Below, piece by piece: positions 19,408 through 28,066 of a stretch of 64,000 nucleotides of DNA. Positions within the stretch are counted from its first letter, which is position 1, and every line of letters begins with the position of its first letter. The stretch is from JBQCHF01 sp051954955 (GTDB taxonomy: Bacteria > Actinomycetota > Actinomycetes > Motilibacterales > Motilibacteraceae). The stretch is taken from positions 16,201 to 80,200 of the forward strand of contig JBQCHF010000140.1 of NCBI GenBank assembly GCA_051954955.1, read 5' to 3'. The position numbers and the translations under genes are program-made. The notes below the pieces were generated by a model. The model was not told the DNA's origin and made no database searches. It was given only the letters and a program-made list of their open reading frames with translations.

Positions 19408-20019
19408 TCAGCCGTAGGTGTCGCGCGGGCCCCGCCCGCGCACCGACAGGCGCCCGCGCTGCCAGCTGGGCGCCGAGGGTCCGCGCACCTCCAGCCGGCG
19501 GACCACGCCGGCGCCGAGGTCCTCGGCGATCCGGCGCAGCAGGTCCGTGCGCAGCAGCCGGACCTGGGTGGCCCAGGCGGTGGAGTCGGTGACGACGACC
19601 AGGGTGCCGTCCTCGAACGACTCCGGGGTGCAGTGCGCCGCCACCTCCGCGCCCACGATCTGCGCCCACCGGCCGATCACCCCGCCCACCGCCAGGTCGA
19701 CCTCCCACCCGCGATCGGCGACCAGCCGGTCCAGCGTGCGGCCCAGCGGCTGCGGGTCCCGGTCGTCCGGGTGCGCCCCGCTGCGGCGGCGCGCGTCCAT
19801 GCGCCGCGACCGCGCGCCCGCGCCGCCGTCCCTCGAGGGGTTCTGCCCCCGGGCCTTGGCCGCGGCCCGGGCCGCCGCCAGCGCCTCGCGGGCGACGTCG
19901 AGGCCGGCGCGCAGGGTGCGCTCGTCCCCCGGCTCCTGCTGCGCCGGCTGCCGGGCGCCCCCGGCAGGCTCCTGGCCAAGCTCGTCGCCAGGCTCGTCGT
20001 CGGGCTCGTCGTCAGGCAA
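19408..20019 (-). CDS. dciA: DciA-like DUF721 protein
   Basis: DciA is the ancestral loader of the replicative helicase in bacteria lacking DnaC/DnaI. The 203-residue product has an acidic head, an Ala-rich helix (about 38-58) and a DUF721 domain (about 90-190) with GRWAQIVGAEVAAHCTPESFEDGTLVV and the STAWATQVRLL strand. The reading frame opens with TTG at 20019, eight bases inside the end of recF. This overlap, together with recF-dciA-gyrB order as in mycobacteria (Rv0004), supports the assignment. The start could be a later codon, since the first 35 residues are low complexity. Confidence 0.88.
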   Translation of the reverse strand: MPDDEPDDEPGDELGQEPAGGARQPAQQEPGDERTLRAGLDVAREALAAARAAAKARGQNPSRDGGAGARSRRMDARRRSGAHPDDRDPQPLGRTLDRLVADRGWEVDLAVGGVIGRWAQIVGAEVAAHCTPESFEDGTLVVVTDSTAWATQVRLLRTDLLRRIAEDLGAGVVRRLEVRGPSAPSWQRGRLSVRGRGPRDTYG

Positions 20020-21193
20020 CCTGCACCTGCCCGGCCGAGACCTGCACCCGCGCCCCGCGCAGCACCGCGGGCACGTCCTCGGGCACCGCCGCGGTGACCA
20101 GCACCTGCTCGGCCGGCGCGACCAGCGCGGCCAGCCGGTCGCGCCGGTCGGCGTCGAGCTCGGCGAAGACGTCGTCGAGCACCAGGACCGGATCGCCGCC
20201 GGCGCCGCCCTCGGCGCGCAGTAGCTCGAAGGAGGCCAGGCGCAGCGCGAGCGCGAACGACCAGGACTCGCCGTGGCTGGCGTAGCCCTTGGCCGGGAAC
20301 GGGCCGAGGGAGAGGACCAGGTCGTCCCGGTGCGGGCCGACCAGGCTGATGCCGCGCTCGAGCTCCTGCCGCCGCACCCGGGCCAGCGCCTCGAGCAGCG
20401 CCGCGGCGAGCTCGCCCCGGTCGGTGGGCAGCGCGGCGGCCTCGGCGTCCGGCTGCCCGTCGTCCCGGCCGGCGGAGGAGGTCAGCGAGCTGCGGTAGGC
20501 CAGGCCGGCGGGGGCGGGGGCACCGCCCTTGCCCGCGGCCAGCTGGTCGTAGGCGGCCACGACCAGCGGGCGCAGCGCCTCGACCAGCTCCAGCCGCGCG
20601 GCCAGCAGCTCCGCCCCGGTGCGCGCCAGGTGGGCGTCCCAGACCTCGAGGGTGTGCACGTCACCGCGACCCGACCGCACCGCGGCGCCGGCCGACTTCA
20701 GCAGCGCGTTGCGCTGCTTGAGCACCCGGTCGTAGTCCGACCGCACGCCGGCGAACCGGGGGGCCCGGGCCACCAGCAGCTCGTCGAGGAAGCGGCGCCG
20801 CTCGGAGGGGTCGCCCTTGACCAGCGCCAGGTCCTCCGGCGCGAACAGCACGGTCCGCAGCACGCCCAGGACCTCGCGGGGGCGGGGCACCGGGGCCCGG
20901 TTGAGCCGCGCCCGGTTGGCCCGCCCGGGGGTGATCTCCAGCTCGACCAGGGTGGGCCGGCCCTCGCGCACCACCGAGCCCCGCACGATCGCCCTCGGCG
21001 CCCCCAGCCGGACCAGCGGGGCGTCGGTCGAGACCCGGTGCGAGCCGAGGGTGGCGACGTAGCCCACCGCCTCGACCAGGTTGGTCTTGCCCTGCCCGTT
21101 GGGTCCGAGCAGCGTCGTCACCCCCGGTGCGAGCGGCAGCTCGACCGCGGCGTAGGACCGGAAGTCCAGCAGCGAGAGGTGGGCGACGTGCAC
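20012..21193 (-). CDS. recF: Recombination mediator RecF
   Basis: RecF is an SMC-like ATPase that helps RecO/RecR load RecA at single-strand gaps. The 393-residue protein has Walker A GPNGQGKTNLVEAVG (about 30-44), an RRFLDEL segment, an ABC-type signature region and Walker B VLVLDDVFAELD followed by DRRDRL. The N-terminus HVAHLSLLDFRSY is characteristic. It lies in the dnaA-dnaN-recF-dciA-gyrB series, 33 bases after dnaN. Confidence 0.96.
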   Translation of the reverse strand: MHVAHLSLLDFRSYAAVELPLAPGVTTLLGPNGQGKTNLVEAVGYVATLGSHRVSTDAPLVRLGAPRAIVRGSVVREGRPTLVELEITPGRANRARLNRAPVPRPREVLGVLRTVLFAPEDLALVKGDPSERRRFLDELLVARAPRFAGVRSDYDRVLKQRNALLKSAGAAVRSGRGDVHTLEVWDAHLARTGAELLAARLELVEALRPLVVAAYDQLAAGKGGAPAPAGLAYRSSLTSSAGRDDGQPDAEAAALPTDRGELAAALLEALARVRRQELERGISLVGPHRDDLVLSLGPFPAKGYASHGESWSFALALRLASFELLRAEGGAGGDPVLVLDDVFAELDADRRDRLAALVAPAEQVLVTAAVPEDVPAVLRGARVQVSAGQVQVA

Positions 21194-21226
21194 GGGCGGC
21201 GCAGGCTCTTCGAGTAGGTCGCCGGG

Positions 21227-22357
21227 TCAGCCGGACAGGCGGACCGGCATGAGCAGGTAGCGGTAGGTGTCGTCCGGCCCGGCGTCGGCCGTGGCGGCGC
21301 CGGTCACGACCGCGGGACGGGTCGAGGCGGTGAACGACAACCGGGCCCACGGCGAGGAGATGGCCGAGAGGCCGTCGAGCAGGTAGCCGGGGTTGAAGGC
21401 GATGGTGATGTCCTCGCCCTGCAGGCTGGCCTCGAGCGACTCCGAGGCCTGCGCCTCGTCGCCGGTGCCCGCCTCCAGGGTGAGCACGCCGTCGGTGAAG
21501 GCCAGCCGCACCGGAGTGTTGCGCTCAGCCACCAGCGCCACGCGGCGGACGGCCTCGACGAACGCGGCGGTCTCGACCATGGCCACCGAGCTGGACTCCG
21601 ACGGCAGCAGCGAGCGGTACTTGGGGAACTCCCCGTCCAGCAGGCGGGTGGTGGTGCGCCGGCCGCCGGCCTGGAACCCGACGAGGCCCTCGCCGCTGCC
21701 GCCGGTGGCCAGCGCCACGGTGACGGCGTCGCCGGAGGCCAGCGCCTTGGCGGTGTCGGTGAGCGTGCGGGCCGGGACCAGCGCGATGGCCGAGGCCTCG
21801 GCCTGCTCCGGGTCCCAGTGCAGCTCGCGCACGGCGAGCCGGTAGCGGTCGGTGGCGGCCAGGGTGATCCGGCTGCCGTCGATCTCGACCCGGACGCCGG
21901 TGAGCACGGGCAGGGTGTCGTCGCGGCCGGCGGCCACCCCGACCTGGGCCACCGCGGCGGCGAACACGTCGCCGGGCACGGTGCCGGCGGCCGCCGGCAT
22001 CTCCGGCAGCGCCGGGTACTCGTCGTCCGGCAGCGTGAGCAGGGTGAACCGGGCGCTGCCGCAGGTGACAGCCACCTTCTGGCCGTCCTGGGCGAGCTCC
22101 ACCGGGCGGGAGGGCAGGCTGCGGGTGATGTCGGCCAGCAGCCGGCCGGACACCAGCGCGCGGCCGGGCTCGAGCACGTCGGCGTCGACCTCGACGCGGG
22201 CGCTCACCTCGTAGTCGAACGCGGACAGCGTGAGCCGGCCCTGGTCGGCCTCGTGCAGCAGGCCGGCGAGCACCGGCACCGGGGGACGCGGCGGCAGGCT
22301 GCGCGCGGTCCAGGCCACGGCCTCGGCGAGGACGTCACGCTCGACCCGGATCTTCAC
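21227..22357 (-). CDS. dnaN: DNA polymerase III beta subunit (sliding clamp)
   Basis: The clamp encircles DNA and tethers the polymerase. The 376-residue protein shows three clamp repeats, beginning MKIRVERDVLAEAVAWTARSLP with the PVLAGLLHEA motif. The C-terminal repeat contains FNPGYLLDGLSA, and the protein ends in DTYRYLLMPVRL. The ribosome site AGGAGGGG (reverse of 22361-22368) lies a few bases before the ATG. The 711-base gap upstream separates it from dnaA. Confidence 0.97.
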   Translation of the reverse strand: MKIRVERDVLAEAVAWTARSLPPRPPVPVLAGLLHEADQGRLTLSAFDYEVSARVEVDADVLEPGRALVSGRLLADITRSLPSRPVELAQDGQKVAVTCGSARFTLLTLPDDEYPALPEMPAAAGTVPGDVFAAAVAQVGVAAGRDDTLPVLTGVRVEIDGSRITLAATDRYRLAVRELHWDPEQAEASAIALVPARTLTDTAKALASGDAVTVALATGGSGEGLVGFQAGGRRTTTRLLDGEFPKYRSLLPSESSSVAMVETAAFVEAVRRVALVAERNTPVRLAFTDGVLTLEAGTGDEAQASESLEASLQGEDITIAFNPGYLLDGLSAISSPWARLSFTASTRPAVVTGAATADAGPDDTYRYLLMPVRLSG

Positions 22358-22641
22358 CGGTCACCCCTCCTGCTGCGGCCACCCGAGGTGGCCGGTCCTG
22401 TGGCTGCTCGGACCGCTGCTGGCACAGCCGGTCGTGCCGCGGCCCGTCGTACTGCTGCAGGTGCGGAGCCTGCCACGTCTGCCCCCCGCCCGTCGCCTCG
22501 GGCATCACCTCCGCCGGGAAGGAGCATCCCTGCGTCGAGGTGGTCGTCCGAGAGCCCGTCCACATCCGGGCCGGCCCAGATGGTGTGTGGAAGTTCCCTC
22601 CAAGAGATGAAGGAAGGAGTCGGGATAGGGGGCGTGGACGA

Positions 22642-22650
22642 TGTGGACAA
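22642..22650 (-). promoter_or_regulatory. Consensus DnaA box in oriC
   Basis: TGTGGACAA is the complement of TTGTCCACA, the actinobacterial DnaA-box consensus. It is the only perfect match in the dnaN-dnaA gap. Confidence 0.7.
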
Positions 22651-22798
22651 CCGGCATCGTCGCAGGTCAGCGGGCGGAGGAAGACACTGGCCACCTGGGG
22701 AGGGACATCGGGACGAGACGGGGTGGTCTGTGGAGACGGCGGTGTCGTCCCGGCCCGTACCCAGGCCGTCCCACGCCGACGTGCCTCCATCCACAGGG

Positions 22799-22807
22799 TT
22801 GTCCCCA
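22799..22807 (+). promoter_or_regulatory. DnaA-box-like site in oriC
   Basis: TTGTCCCCA differs from the consensus TTGTCCACA at one position. A weaker box (CCATCCACA) lies three bases upstream at 22787-22795. Confidence 0.5.
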
Positions 22808-23068
22808 AGGTGTGCACGCGTGCGGAGAGCGCTGGTGCGTGCTATCCGCGCTGGCCGACTCCCCGAGCCGGGGCGTGCAGGAGCCGCGGTGCGGGGTGTG
22901 GGTCGGGCCGCGGCGCGGGCACGGCGCCCGGTGGACGCTGCGAGGGCGTCTGAGAACGGCGCGTGAGCCGGGCAGGCCGAGCACGCGCCGCACTCGGGGT
23001 GAGGGCAGGACGACGGGTCCCAGCGGGCGGGCCGTCACGATCGACGCGCCGTCACGACTGGCGGGCTG

Positions 23069-24634
23069 TCACGACTGGCGGGCTTGGGACTTGATCCGGT
23101 TGGTGAGCTCGGTGACCTGGTTGTAGGTGGACCGGCGCTCGGCCATCTGCACCTTGATCTTCTTCTCGGCGTGCATGACCGTCGTGTGGTCGCGGCCACC
23201 GAACTGCTGCCCGATCTTGGGCAGGGACAGGTCGGTGAGCTCGCGGCACAGGTACATGGCGATCTGCCGAGCCTGGACCAGCACCCGTGAGCGGGAGGAC
23301 CCGCACAGGTCCTCCATGCTCAGCCCGAAGTAGGCGGCCGTCTGGGCCATGATCGTGGCTGAGGTGATCTCGGGACCGGAGTCGTCGGGGATGAGGTCCT
23401 TGAGCACGATCTCGGCCAGGGCGAGGTCGACGCCCTGCCGGTTGAGGCTGGCGAACGCGGTGACCCGGATCAGCGCGCCCTCGAGCTCCCGGATGTTGGT
23501 CGCGATCTTGCTGGCGATGTACTCGAGCACCTCGGGCGGAGCGGCCAGCCGGTCCTGGGCGGCCTTCTTGCGCAGGATGGCGATCCGCGTCTCGAGGTCC
23601 GGGGGTTGGACGTCGGTGATCAGGCCCCACTCGAACCGCGAGCGCAGCCGGTCCTCCAGCGTGGTGAGCTGCTTGGGCGCCCGGTCGCTGGAGATCACGA
23701 TCTGCTTGTTGGCGTTGTAGAGCGTGTTGAACGTGTGGAAGAACTCCTCCTGCGTCCGCTCCTTGTTCTCCAGGAACTGGACGTCGTCGACCAGGAGGAT
23801 GTCGACGTCGCGGTAGCGGCGCTGGAACGCGCTGGCCTTGTCGTCGCGGATCGAGTTGATGAAGTCGTTCGTGAACTCCTCCGAGCTCACGTAGCGCACG
23901 CGCACCCCGCCGTAGAGGTTCTGGGCGTAGTGGCCGATGGCGTGCAGCAGGTGCGTCTTGCCCAGACCCGAATCGCCGTAGATGAACAGCGGGTTGTAGG
24001 CCTTGGCCGGTGCCTCGGCCACCGCGACGGCCGCGGCGTGCGCGAAGCGGTTGGAGGCGCCGGGCACGAAGGTCTCGAAGACGTAGCGGGGGTTGAGCCG
24101 GGTGGGCTCGCTGTCCCGGCGGCCGGTGTCCCGCCCACCCGGGCGCACCGGGGTCCAGCCGAGGTCCGCCGACGGGTCGGTGGGCCGGTCGACACCGCCG
24201 GGGGAGTCCCAGGGACGGCTGTCGGCGCCGGCGGCGAGCCGCTCGTCGGTCCGCTCGTCGGTCCGCTGGTCTGGGCGCTGGTCGAGGGTGCCCGCCGCCG
24301 GCTCCGGCTCGGCGGCGGCCTCGGCCGACGCCGCGGCGCCCTCGGACTCCTCGGCAGCCAGCAGGTCCGGGTCGACGGTGACGGCGATGCGGACCTCGCG
24401 GCCGAGCGCGGCGGAGAGCGAGGTGGTGATGAGCGGGCGCAGGTCGGTCTCGAGCTGACCCTTGGTGAAGTCGTTGGGTGCGGCCAGCAGCGCCGTGCCG
24501 TCCAGCAGCCCCACCGGCCGGGTCAGCCGGAGGAAGGCGCGATGGGTGGGGAGCAGGTCGTCGCCCGCGGTGAGCTCGCCGAGGGTCTGCGCCCACACGG
24601 CGGCCAGGTCCGGTGCGGACGCCTCGTTCACCAC
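23069..24634 (-). CDS. dnaA: Chromosomal replication initiator DnaA
   Basis: DnaA binds DnaA boxes and melts oriC. From the GTG at 24634 the product has 521 residues. Domain I starts NEASAPDLAAVWAQTLGEL. A long acidic Gln/Asp/Arg-rich domain II follows, with DQRTDERTDERL-type repeats. Domain III is the AAA+ ATPase, with GDSGLGKTHLLHAIGH and VDILLVDDVQFLENKERTQEEFFH. Domain IV carries the DnaA-box-binding signature GGRDHTTVMHAEKKI. The GGGAGG seven bases before 24634 favours that start; the next GTG codon (24631) is the alternative. A consensus DnaA box lies 68 bases upstream of the start, suggesting autoregulation. Confidence 0.96.
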   Translation of the reverse strand: MVNEASAPDLAAVWAQTLGELTAGDDLLPTHRAFLRLTRPVGLLDGTALLAAPNDFTKGQLETDLRPLITTSLSAALGREVRIAVTVDPDLLAAEESEGAAASAEAAAEPEPAAGTLDQRPDQRTDERTDERLAAGADSRPWDSPGGVDRPTDPSADLGWTPVRPGGRDTGRRDSEPTRLNPRYVFETFVPGASNRFAHAAAVAVAEAPAKAYNPLFIYGDSGLGKTHLLHAIGHYAQNLYGGVRVRYVSSEEFTNDFINSIRDDKASAFQRRYRDVDILLVDDVQFLENKERTQEEFFHTFNTLYNANKQIVISSDRAPKQLTTLEDRLRSRFEWGLITDVQPPDLETRIAILRKKAAQDRLAAPPEVLEYIASKIATNIRELEGALIRVTAFASLNRQGVDLALAEIVLKDLIPDDSGPEITSATIMAQTAAYFGLSMEDLCGSSRSRVLVQARQIAMYLCRELTDLSLPKIGQQFGGRDHTTVMHAEKKIKVQMAERRSTYNQVTELTNRIKSQARQS

Positions 24635-25195
24635 GTCCGCGCCTCCCGCTGCTTCCGCCGTCGCTCGACCCAACCAACCACCGGACGCTCCGTCCACACC
24701 CTTGTCCACAACCTGGGGATGCAGAGCGGCGCGTACGCGGGCGGCGCACGGCGAGCGGGTCCGCACGGGGCTGGACGAGAGCGGGCCGGACCCGCCGGGA
24801 GGCGGACCGGAGGACCCCCGTGGTCACGAGGAGGTCACCGGCAGCGGGCGACGCTAACAACTCCGTGGAGCCCGCATCAAGCGGATCGGCAGAACTGGGC
24901 GGTCGGCGTTCACACGCACCGGCGTGTCGCCCCGTCCACGCGCCGACGGCATGCGAGCCTGACCCGCTACCCGTCGGCGGCCGATTCAGGACGGGCAGGG
25001 CCGGCGCCGGTTTGACCCGCTCGCCGACCCGCCCGTACCGTGACGCTGTCGTGTCGACGGCCGCCGCCGCATGCCCACGTATCCGTCTGTCTCGGTCCAC
25101 GTGGGCGTCCGGTGCCGACCGGGTCGACCCGCGGGTTCCACCCTTCAGCACCGGCCCCACCGCGGTGTCCCGCCGCCCTTCCCTGGAGCACTGAC
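24635..25195. other. Divergent dnaA-rpmH intergenic region
   Basis: These 561 bases hold no supported gene. They should contain the promoters of dnaA (leftward) and of the rpmH-rnpA-yidD-yidC-jag run (rightward). The DnaA box at 24702-24710 lies close to dnaA. A TACCGT hexamer near 25036 is a weak candidate -10 for rpmH. Open frames across this region on both strands are shadows. Confidence 0.6.
24702..24710 (+). promoter_or_regulatory. Consensus DnaA box upstream of dnaA
   Basis: TTGTCCACA is identical to the consensus, and a weaker sequence CGTCCACA lies about ten bases to its left. The position, 68 bases before the dnaA start, suggests that DnaA controls its own transcription. Confidence 0.65.
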
Positions 25196-25333
25196 GTGAG
25201 CAAGCGCACCTTCCAGCCGAACAACCGCCGCCGCGCCAAGACGCACGGCTTCCGGCTGCGGATGCGCACCCGCGCCGGCCGCGCCATCCTCTCGGCGCGC
25301 CGCAGCAAGGGTCGCGCGCGCCTGTCCGCCTGA
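25196..25333 (+). CDS. rpmH: 50S ribosomal protein L34
   Basis: The 45-residue protein SKRTFQPNNRRRAKTHGFRLRM is an unmistakable L34, basic throughout, and ends SKGRARLSA. The GTG start lies 10 bases after CTGGAG. It leads the rpmH-rnpA-yidD-yidC-jag run found at bacterial origins. Confidence 0.98.
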   Translation: MSKRTFQPNNRRRAKTHGFRLRMRTRAGRAILSARRSKGRARLSA

Positions 25334-25344
25334 CGGTCTCGCCC

Positions 25345-25752
25345 GTGCTGCCGGCCCGGGCTCGACTGCGGCGGTCCTCCGAGTTCACCGCAGCGGTCCG
25401 TCGTGGCCCGGGCACCGTCCGGGTCGGCCGGTCCACGCTCGTGCTGCACGCCCGCGGCCCGGCGCCAGCCACCGCGGGCGATGGCCCGAACCCCCCTGGC
25501 CCGTCCGACGCCGCTCCGGCGCGGGCGGGTCTCGTGGTCTCGCGAGCCGTGGGGCCCGCCGTGGTGCGCAACCGGGTCAAGCGTCGGCTCCGTCACCTGC
25601 TCCGGGGACGCTTGGACCAGCTGCCGGCCGGGCTCGTCCTGGTGGTGCGGGCCAACCCGGCCGCTGCGGAGGCGACGTCGGCGGAGCTGGCCGCCGACCT
25701 TGACGGGGCCCTGCGGGCGCTGGCCCGGCGGCTGCGGGATGAGCCGTCGTGA
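25345..25752 (+). CDS. rnpA: Ribonuclease P protein component
   Basis: RnpA binds the catalytic RNase P RNA for tRNA 5' maturation. The 135-residue protein has the expected RLRRSSEFTAAVRRG head and the RNR motif region VVRNRVKRRLRHLLR. An extra Pro/Ala-rich insert (about 37-57) lies between the second and third strands. It begins 11 bases after rpmH with GTG, and its stop overlaps the yidD start by four bases. Confidence 0.95.
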   Translation: MLPARARLRRSSEFTAAVRRGPGTVRVGRSTLVLHARGPAPATAGDGPNPPGPSDAAPARAGLVVSRAVGPAVVRNRVKRRLRHLLRGRLDQLPAGLVLVVRANPAAAEATSAELAADLDGALRALARRLRDEPS

Positions 25753-26210
25753 GGTCGGCCATCGCGTCGAAGGTCCACGGGGGTGCCGGCCGGGCGTCCG
25801 TGCCGGCCGGGCGTGAGCCGCTGCTGTCGGTGTGGCGGGGCGGAGTGCGCAACCCGGTCACGCTGGTGCTGCTCGCGGCGATCCGCCTTTACCAGCTGAC
25901 CGTCTCGCCGATGCTGGGCCCGGTCTGCCGGTTCTACCCATCCTGCTCCCACTACGGGTTCGAGGCCCTGCGGGTGCACGGCACGCTGCGGGGCACCTGG
26001 TACACGGCCCGGCGGCTGCTCCGTTGCCACCCGTGGAACCCGGGCGGGATCGACCCCGTTCCGGCCAAGACCACCGGATGGCGGGGATGGACGCGGTGGT
26101 GGACCAGGCGTCATCCGGCACCCGCACCGGCGCACCTCGCCTCGCCAGCCCAGAACACCGACCCGACCGCATGGCCCGAGACCAGCGGCGGAACTGACCA
26201 GGGAGCCTGA
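25749..26210 (+). CDS. yidD: Membrane protein insertion efficiency factor YidD
   Basis: YidD assists YidC-dependent insertion. The 153-residue product contains the family core (about 38-108): IRLYQLTVSPMLG, the Cys-containing CRFYPSCSHYGFEAL and the RRLLRCHPWNPGGIDPVP end. The N-terminal 35 residues and the C-terminal tail of about 45 residues, rich in Pro and Thr, exceed the usual length of about 80-110. GTG overlaps the rnpA stop (GTGA). Confidence 0.93.
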   Translation: MRSAIASKVHGGAGRASVPAGREPLLSVWRGGVRNPVTLVLLAAIRLYQLTVSPMLGPVCRFYPSCSHYGFEALRVHGTLRGTWYTARRLLRCHPWNPGGIDPVPAKTTGWRGWTRWWTRRHPAPAPAHLASPAQNTDPTAWPETSGGTDQGA

Positions 26211-26216
26211 CCACCT

Positions 26217-27206
26217 GTGAACACCCTCCTGGCGCCCATCGAGTGGGTCGTCTCCTGGATCATGGTCCAGTTCCACAGCCTGTTCACCGCGCTGGGGATG
26301 AACCCGGACGGCGGCTGGACGTGGGGCCTGTCGATCGTCGGCCTGGTGATCGTCATCCGGATCGTCCTGATCCCGCTGTTCGTCAAGCAGATCAAGTCCC
26401 AACGCGGGCTGCAGCAGCTCCAGCCGAAGATCAAGGAGCTGCAGGCCAAGTACAAGGACGACCGGGAGAAGCAGTCCCAGGAGCTGATGAAGCTCTACAA
26501 GGAGACCGGCACCAACCCGCTGGCCAGCTGCTTCCCCATCCTCATCCAGTCGCCGATCTTCTTCGCCCTGTTCCGGGTGCTCAACGGGGCCTCGCACGGC
26601 AAGGCGCTCGGGGTGCTCACCGCGGCCCAGGTGGATTCGGCGGCCAACGCGACCATCTTCGGCGCCCCGATCTCGTCCACCTTCGTCAAGGCCGGCCAGA
26701 CCGGTAGCCCGGTCGCCGTGCACGTGGTGGCGGCCGTGATGATCGTCCTGATGTCGGCGTCGATGTTCTACACGCAGCGTCAGCTGATGACGAAGAACAT
26801 GCCGGCCACGGCGCAGACCGGACCGTTCGCCCAGCAGCAGAAGATCATGCTGTACATCTTCCCGCTGATCTTCCTGATCTCCGGAATCAACTTCCCCATC
26901 GGCGTCCTCATCTACTGGCTCACCACCAACGTCTGGTCGATGGGGCAGCAGCTCTACGTCATCAACCGGATGCCGGCGATCGGGAGCGAGGCCGAGAAGC
27001 GCCTCGAGGCGCGCAAGGCGGCCAAGGCCTCCAAGGCCCGCGCGCTGCCCGGCGACGGCGGAGCCTCGGTGCCCGGCGCGGCGGCGGCTCCTGGCAGCGC
27101 ACCCGCCGGTCCGGTGCCGGGCGGGGCCCAGCGAGGCCCGGCCGGTCCTGGCCGAGGGCAGCGCCAGCAGCCCAAGCGGCAGCCTCGCGGCAAGCGCCAG
27201 AGCTGA
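26217..27206 (+). CDS. yidC: Membrane protein insertase YidC
   Basis: The 329-residue protein is of the short YidC/Oxa1 type. An N-terminal helix carries IEWVVSWIMVQFHSLF. A charged cytoplasmic loop follows (about 60-100, IKSQRGLQQLQPKIKELQ), then core helices with TNPLASCFPILIQSPIFFALF. The LFPL-like segment YIFPLIFLISGINFPIGVLIYWLTTNVW is characteristic. The C-terminus is a basic Pro/Gly/Arg/Gln tail that could touch ribosomes. GTG start six bases after yidD. There is no lipoprotein signal. Confidence 0.95.
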   Translation: MNTLLAPIEWVVSWIMVQFHSLFTALGMNPDGGWTWGLSIVGLVIVIRIVLIPLFVKQIKSQRGLQQLQPKIKELQAKYKDDREKQSQELMKLYKETGTNPLASCFPILIQSPIFFALFRVLNGASHGKALGVLTAAQVDSAANATIFGAPISSTFVKAGQTGSPVAVHVVAAVMIVLMSASMFYTQRQLMTKNMPATAQTGPFAQQQKIMLYIFPLIFLISGINFPIGVLIYWLTTNVWSMGQQLYVINRMPAIGSEAEKRLEARKAAKASKARALPGDGGASVPGAAAAPGSAPAGPVPGGAQRGPAGPGRGQRQQPKRQPRGKRQS

Positions 27207-27299
27207 CCCGCCGCACCTGCCGCCCGGTCCGGGCGAGGGTGCGCCATCCCTGTGAGCGTCGCGACCAGCAGGTCGCACCACCCGGAAGGAACATCAGAC

Positions 27300-27932
27300 G
27301 TGAGCGAGCAGACCGACGTGCCGCAGTCGCAGGTCGAGCACGGCGAGGTCGAGCAGAGTGAGGTCGAGCAGAGCGAGCCGACCGAGATCGAGCAGGGCGA
27401 GCCGACGGACGCCGTCAGCGACGACGAGGGCGAGGGGGGCGAGGGCGCGACCCCCGGCCGGCGAGCTCGTCTGCTCGAGCGCCTCGAGCGCGAGGGTGAC
27501 ATCGCTGCCGACTACCTCGAGGGCCTCTTGGACATCGCCGACCTGGACGGCGACATCGACATGGACGTGGAGGGCGAGCGGGCCAGCGTCTCGGTGGTCG
27601 GCGGCGACCTGCAGGACCTGGTCGGGCGCCACGGGGAGGTTCTGGAGGCGCTGCAGGAGCTGACCCGGCTGGCGGTGCAGGCCCAGACCGGTGAGCGATC
27701 GCGTCTCATGCTCGACGTGGCTGGCTACCGCGCCGCGCGGCGGGAGGAGCTGACCCGGATCGGCCGCGAGGCGGCGGACAAGGCGCGCACCGGCAACGCT
27801 CCGGTGCGCCTAGCGCCGATGAGCGCCTTCGAGCGCAAGGTCGTGCACGACGCAGTGGCGGCCGCGGGTCTCACGAGCGAGTCCGAGGGTGAGGAGCCGT
27901 CCCGTCGCGTCGTCGTGCTCCCCGCCTCCTGA
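27300..27932 (+). CDS. jag: Jag/KhpB family RNA-binding protein (KH-R3H)
   Basis: The protein binds RNA through a KH and an R3H domain. From GTG 27300 (preceded by GGAAGGAA) it has 210 residues. The acidic head consists of Val-Glu-Gln-Ser-Glu repeats. The KH-like part starts near LLERLEREGDIAADYLEGLLDIADLDGDIDM. The R3H region includes YRAARREELTRIGREAADKA and MSAFERKVVHDAV. An upstream GTG at 27252 lacks a ribosome site. The gene sits between yidC and rsmG as usual. Confidence 0.93.
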   Translation: MSEQTDVPQSQVEHGEVEQSEVEQSEPTEIEQGEPTDAVSDDEGEGGEGATPGRRARLLERLEREGDIAADYLEGLLDIADLDGDIDMDVEGERASVSVVGGDLQDLVGRHGEVLEALQELTRLAVQAQTGERSRLMLDVAGYRAARREELTRIGREAADKARTGNAPVRLAPMSAFERKVVHDAVAAAGLTSESEGEEPSRRVVVLPAS

Positions 27933-27949
27933 GCGCACTGGATCGGCAG

Positions 27950-27976
27950 CGGCCCCGTCCCGGGTGGGCGGGGCCG
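27950..27976 (+). terminator. Hairpin after jag
   Basis: Arms CGGCCCCG (27950-27957) and CGGGGCCG (27969-27976) lie 18 bases after the jag stop and before the parS pair. This could end the rpmH-jag transcript. Confidence 0.5.
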
Positions 27977-28000
27977 TCGTGTTCGCTCGCCAGCCGGGTC

Positions 28001-28016
28001 GGTTCCACGTGAAACA
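28001..28016. other. parS site 1
   Basis: GGTTCCACGTGAAACA matches the 16-base parS palindrome (TGTTTCACGTGAAACA type) in 14 of 16 positions. It lies between jag and rsmG. ParB, encoded 2.2 kb downstream, binds such sites. Confidence 0.85.
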
Positions 28017-28035
28017 GCCCGGCACGCGAGCCCTC

Positions 28036-28051
28036 TGTTTCACGTGGAACA
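28036..28051. other. parS site 2
   Basis: TGTTTCACGTGGAACA fits the parS consensus with a single change in the right arm. Its start is 35 bases from the start of site 1. Confidence 0.9.
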
Positions 28052-28066
28052 CGATGAGGAGTGGGT

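Larger units (their letters stand above)
22358..23068. other. oriC: Probable replication origin oriC (dnaN-dnaA gap)
   Basis: No gene is seen in these 711 bases between dnaA and dnaN, where actinobacterial origins lie. DnaA-box-like nonamers are TGTGGACAA at 22642-22650 (reverse-strand match to the full consensus TTGTCCACA), TTGTCCCCA at 22799-22807 (eight of nine), CCATCCACA at 22787-22795, CCGTCCACA at 22556-22564 and TGTGGAGAC at 22729-22737 (about seven of nine each). A purine-rich run at about 22602-22632 is the least GC-rich part. Compared with Streptomyces origins, which hold many boxes, strong boxes are few. Confidence 0.75.

Noticed and set aside
24967..25596. Open frames on both strands in the dnaA-rpmH gap
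   Set aside because: They cross rpmH and the promoter region and show no recognisable motif.
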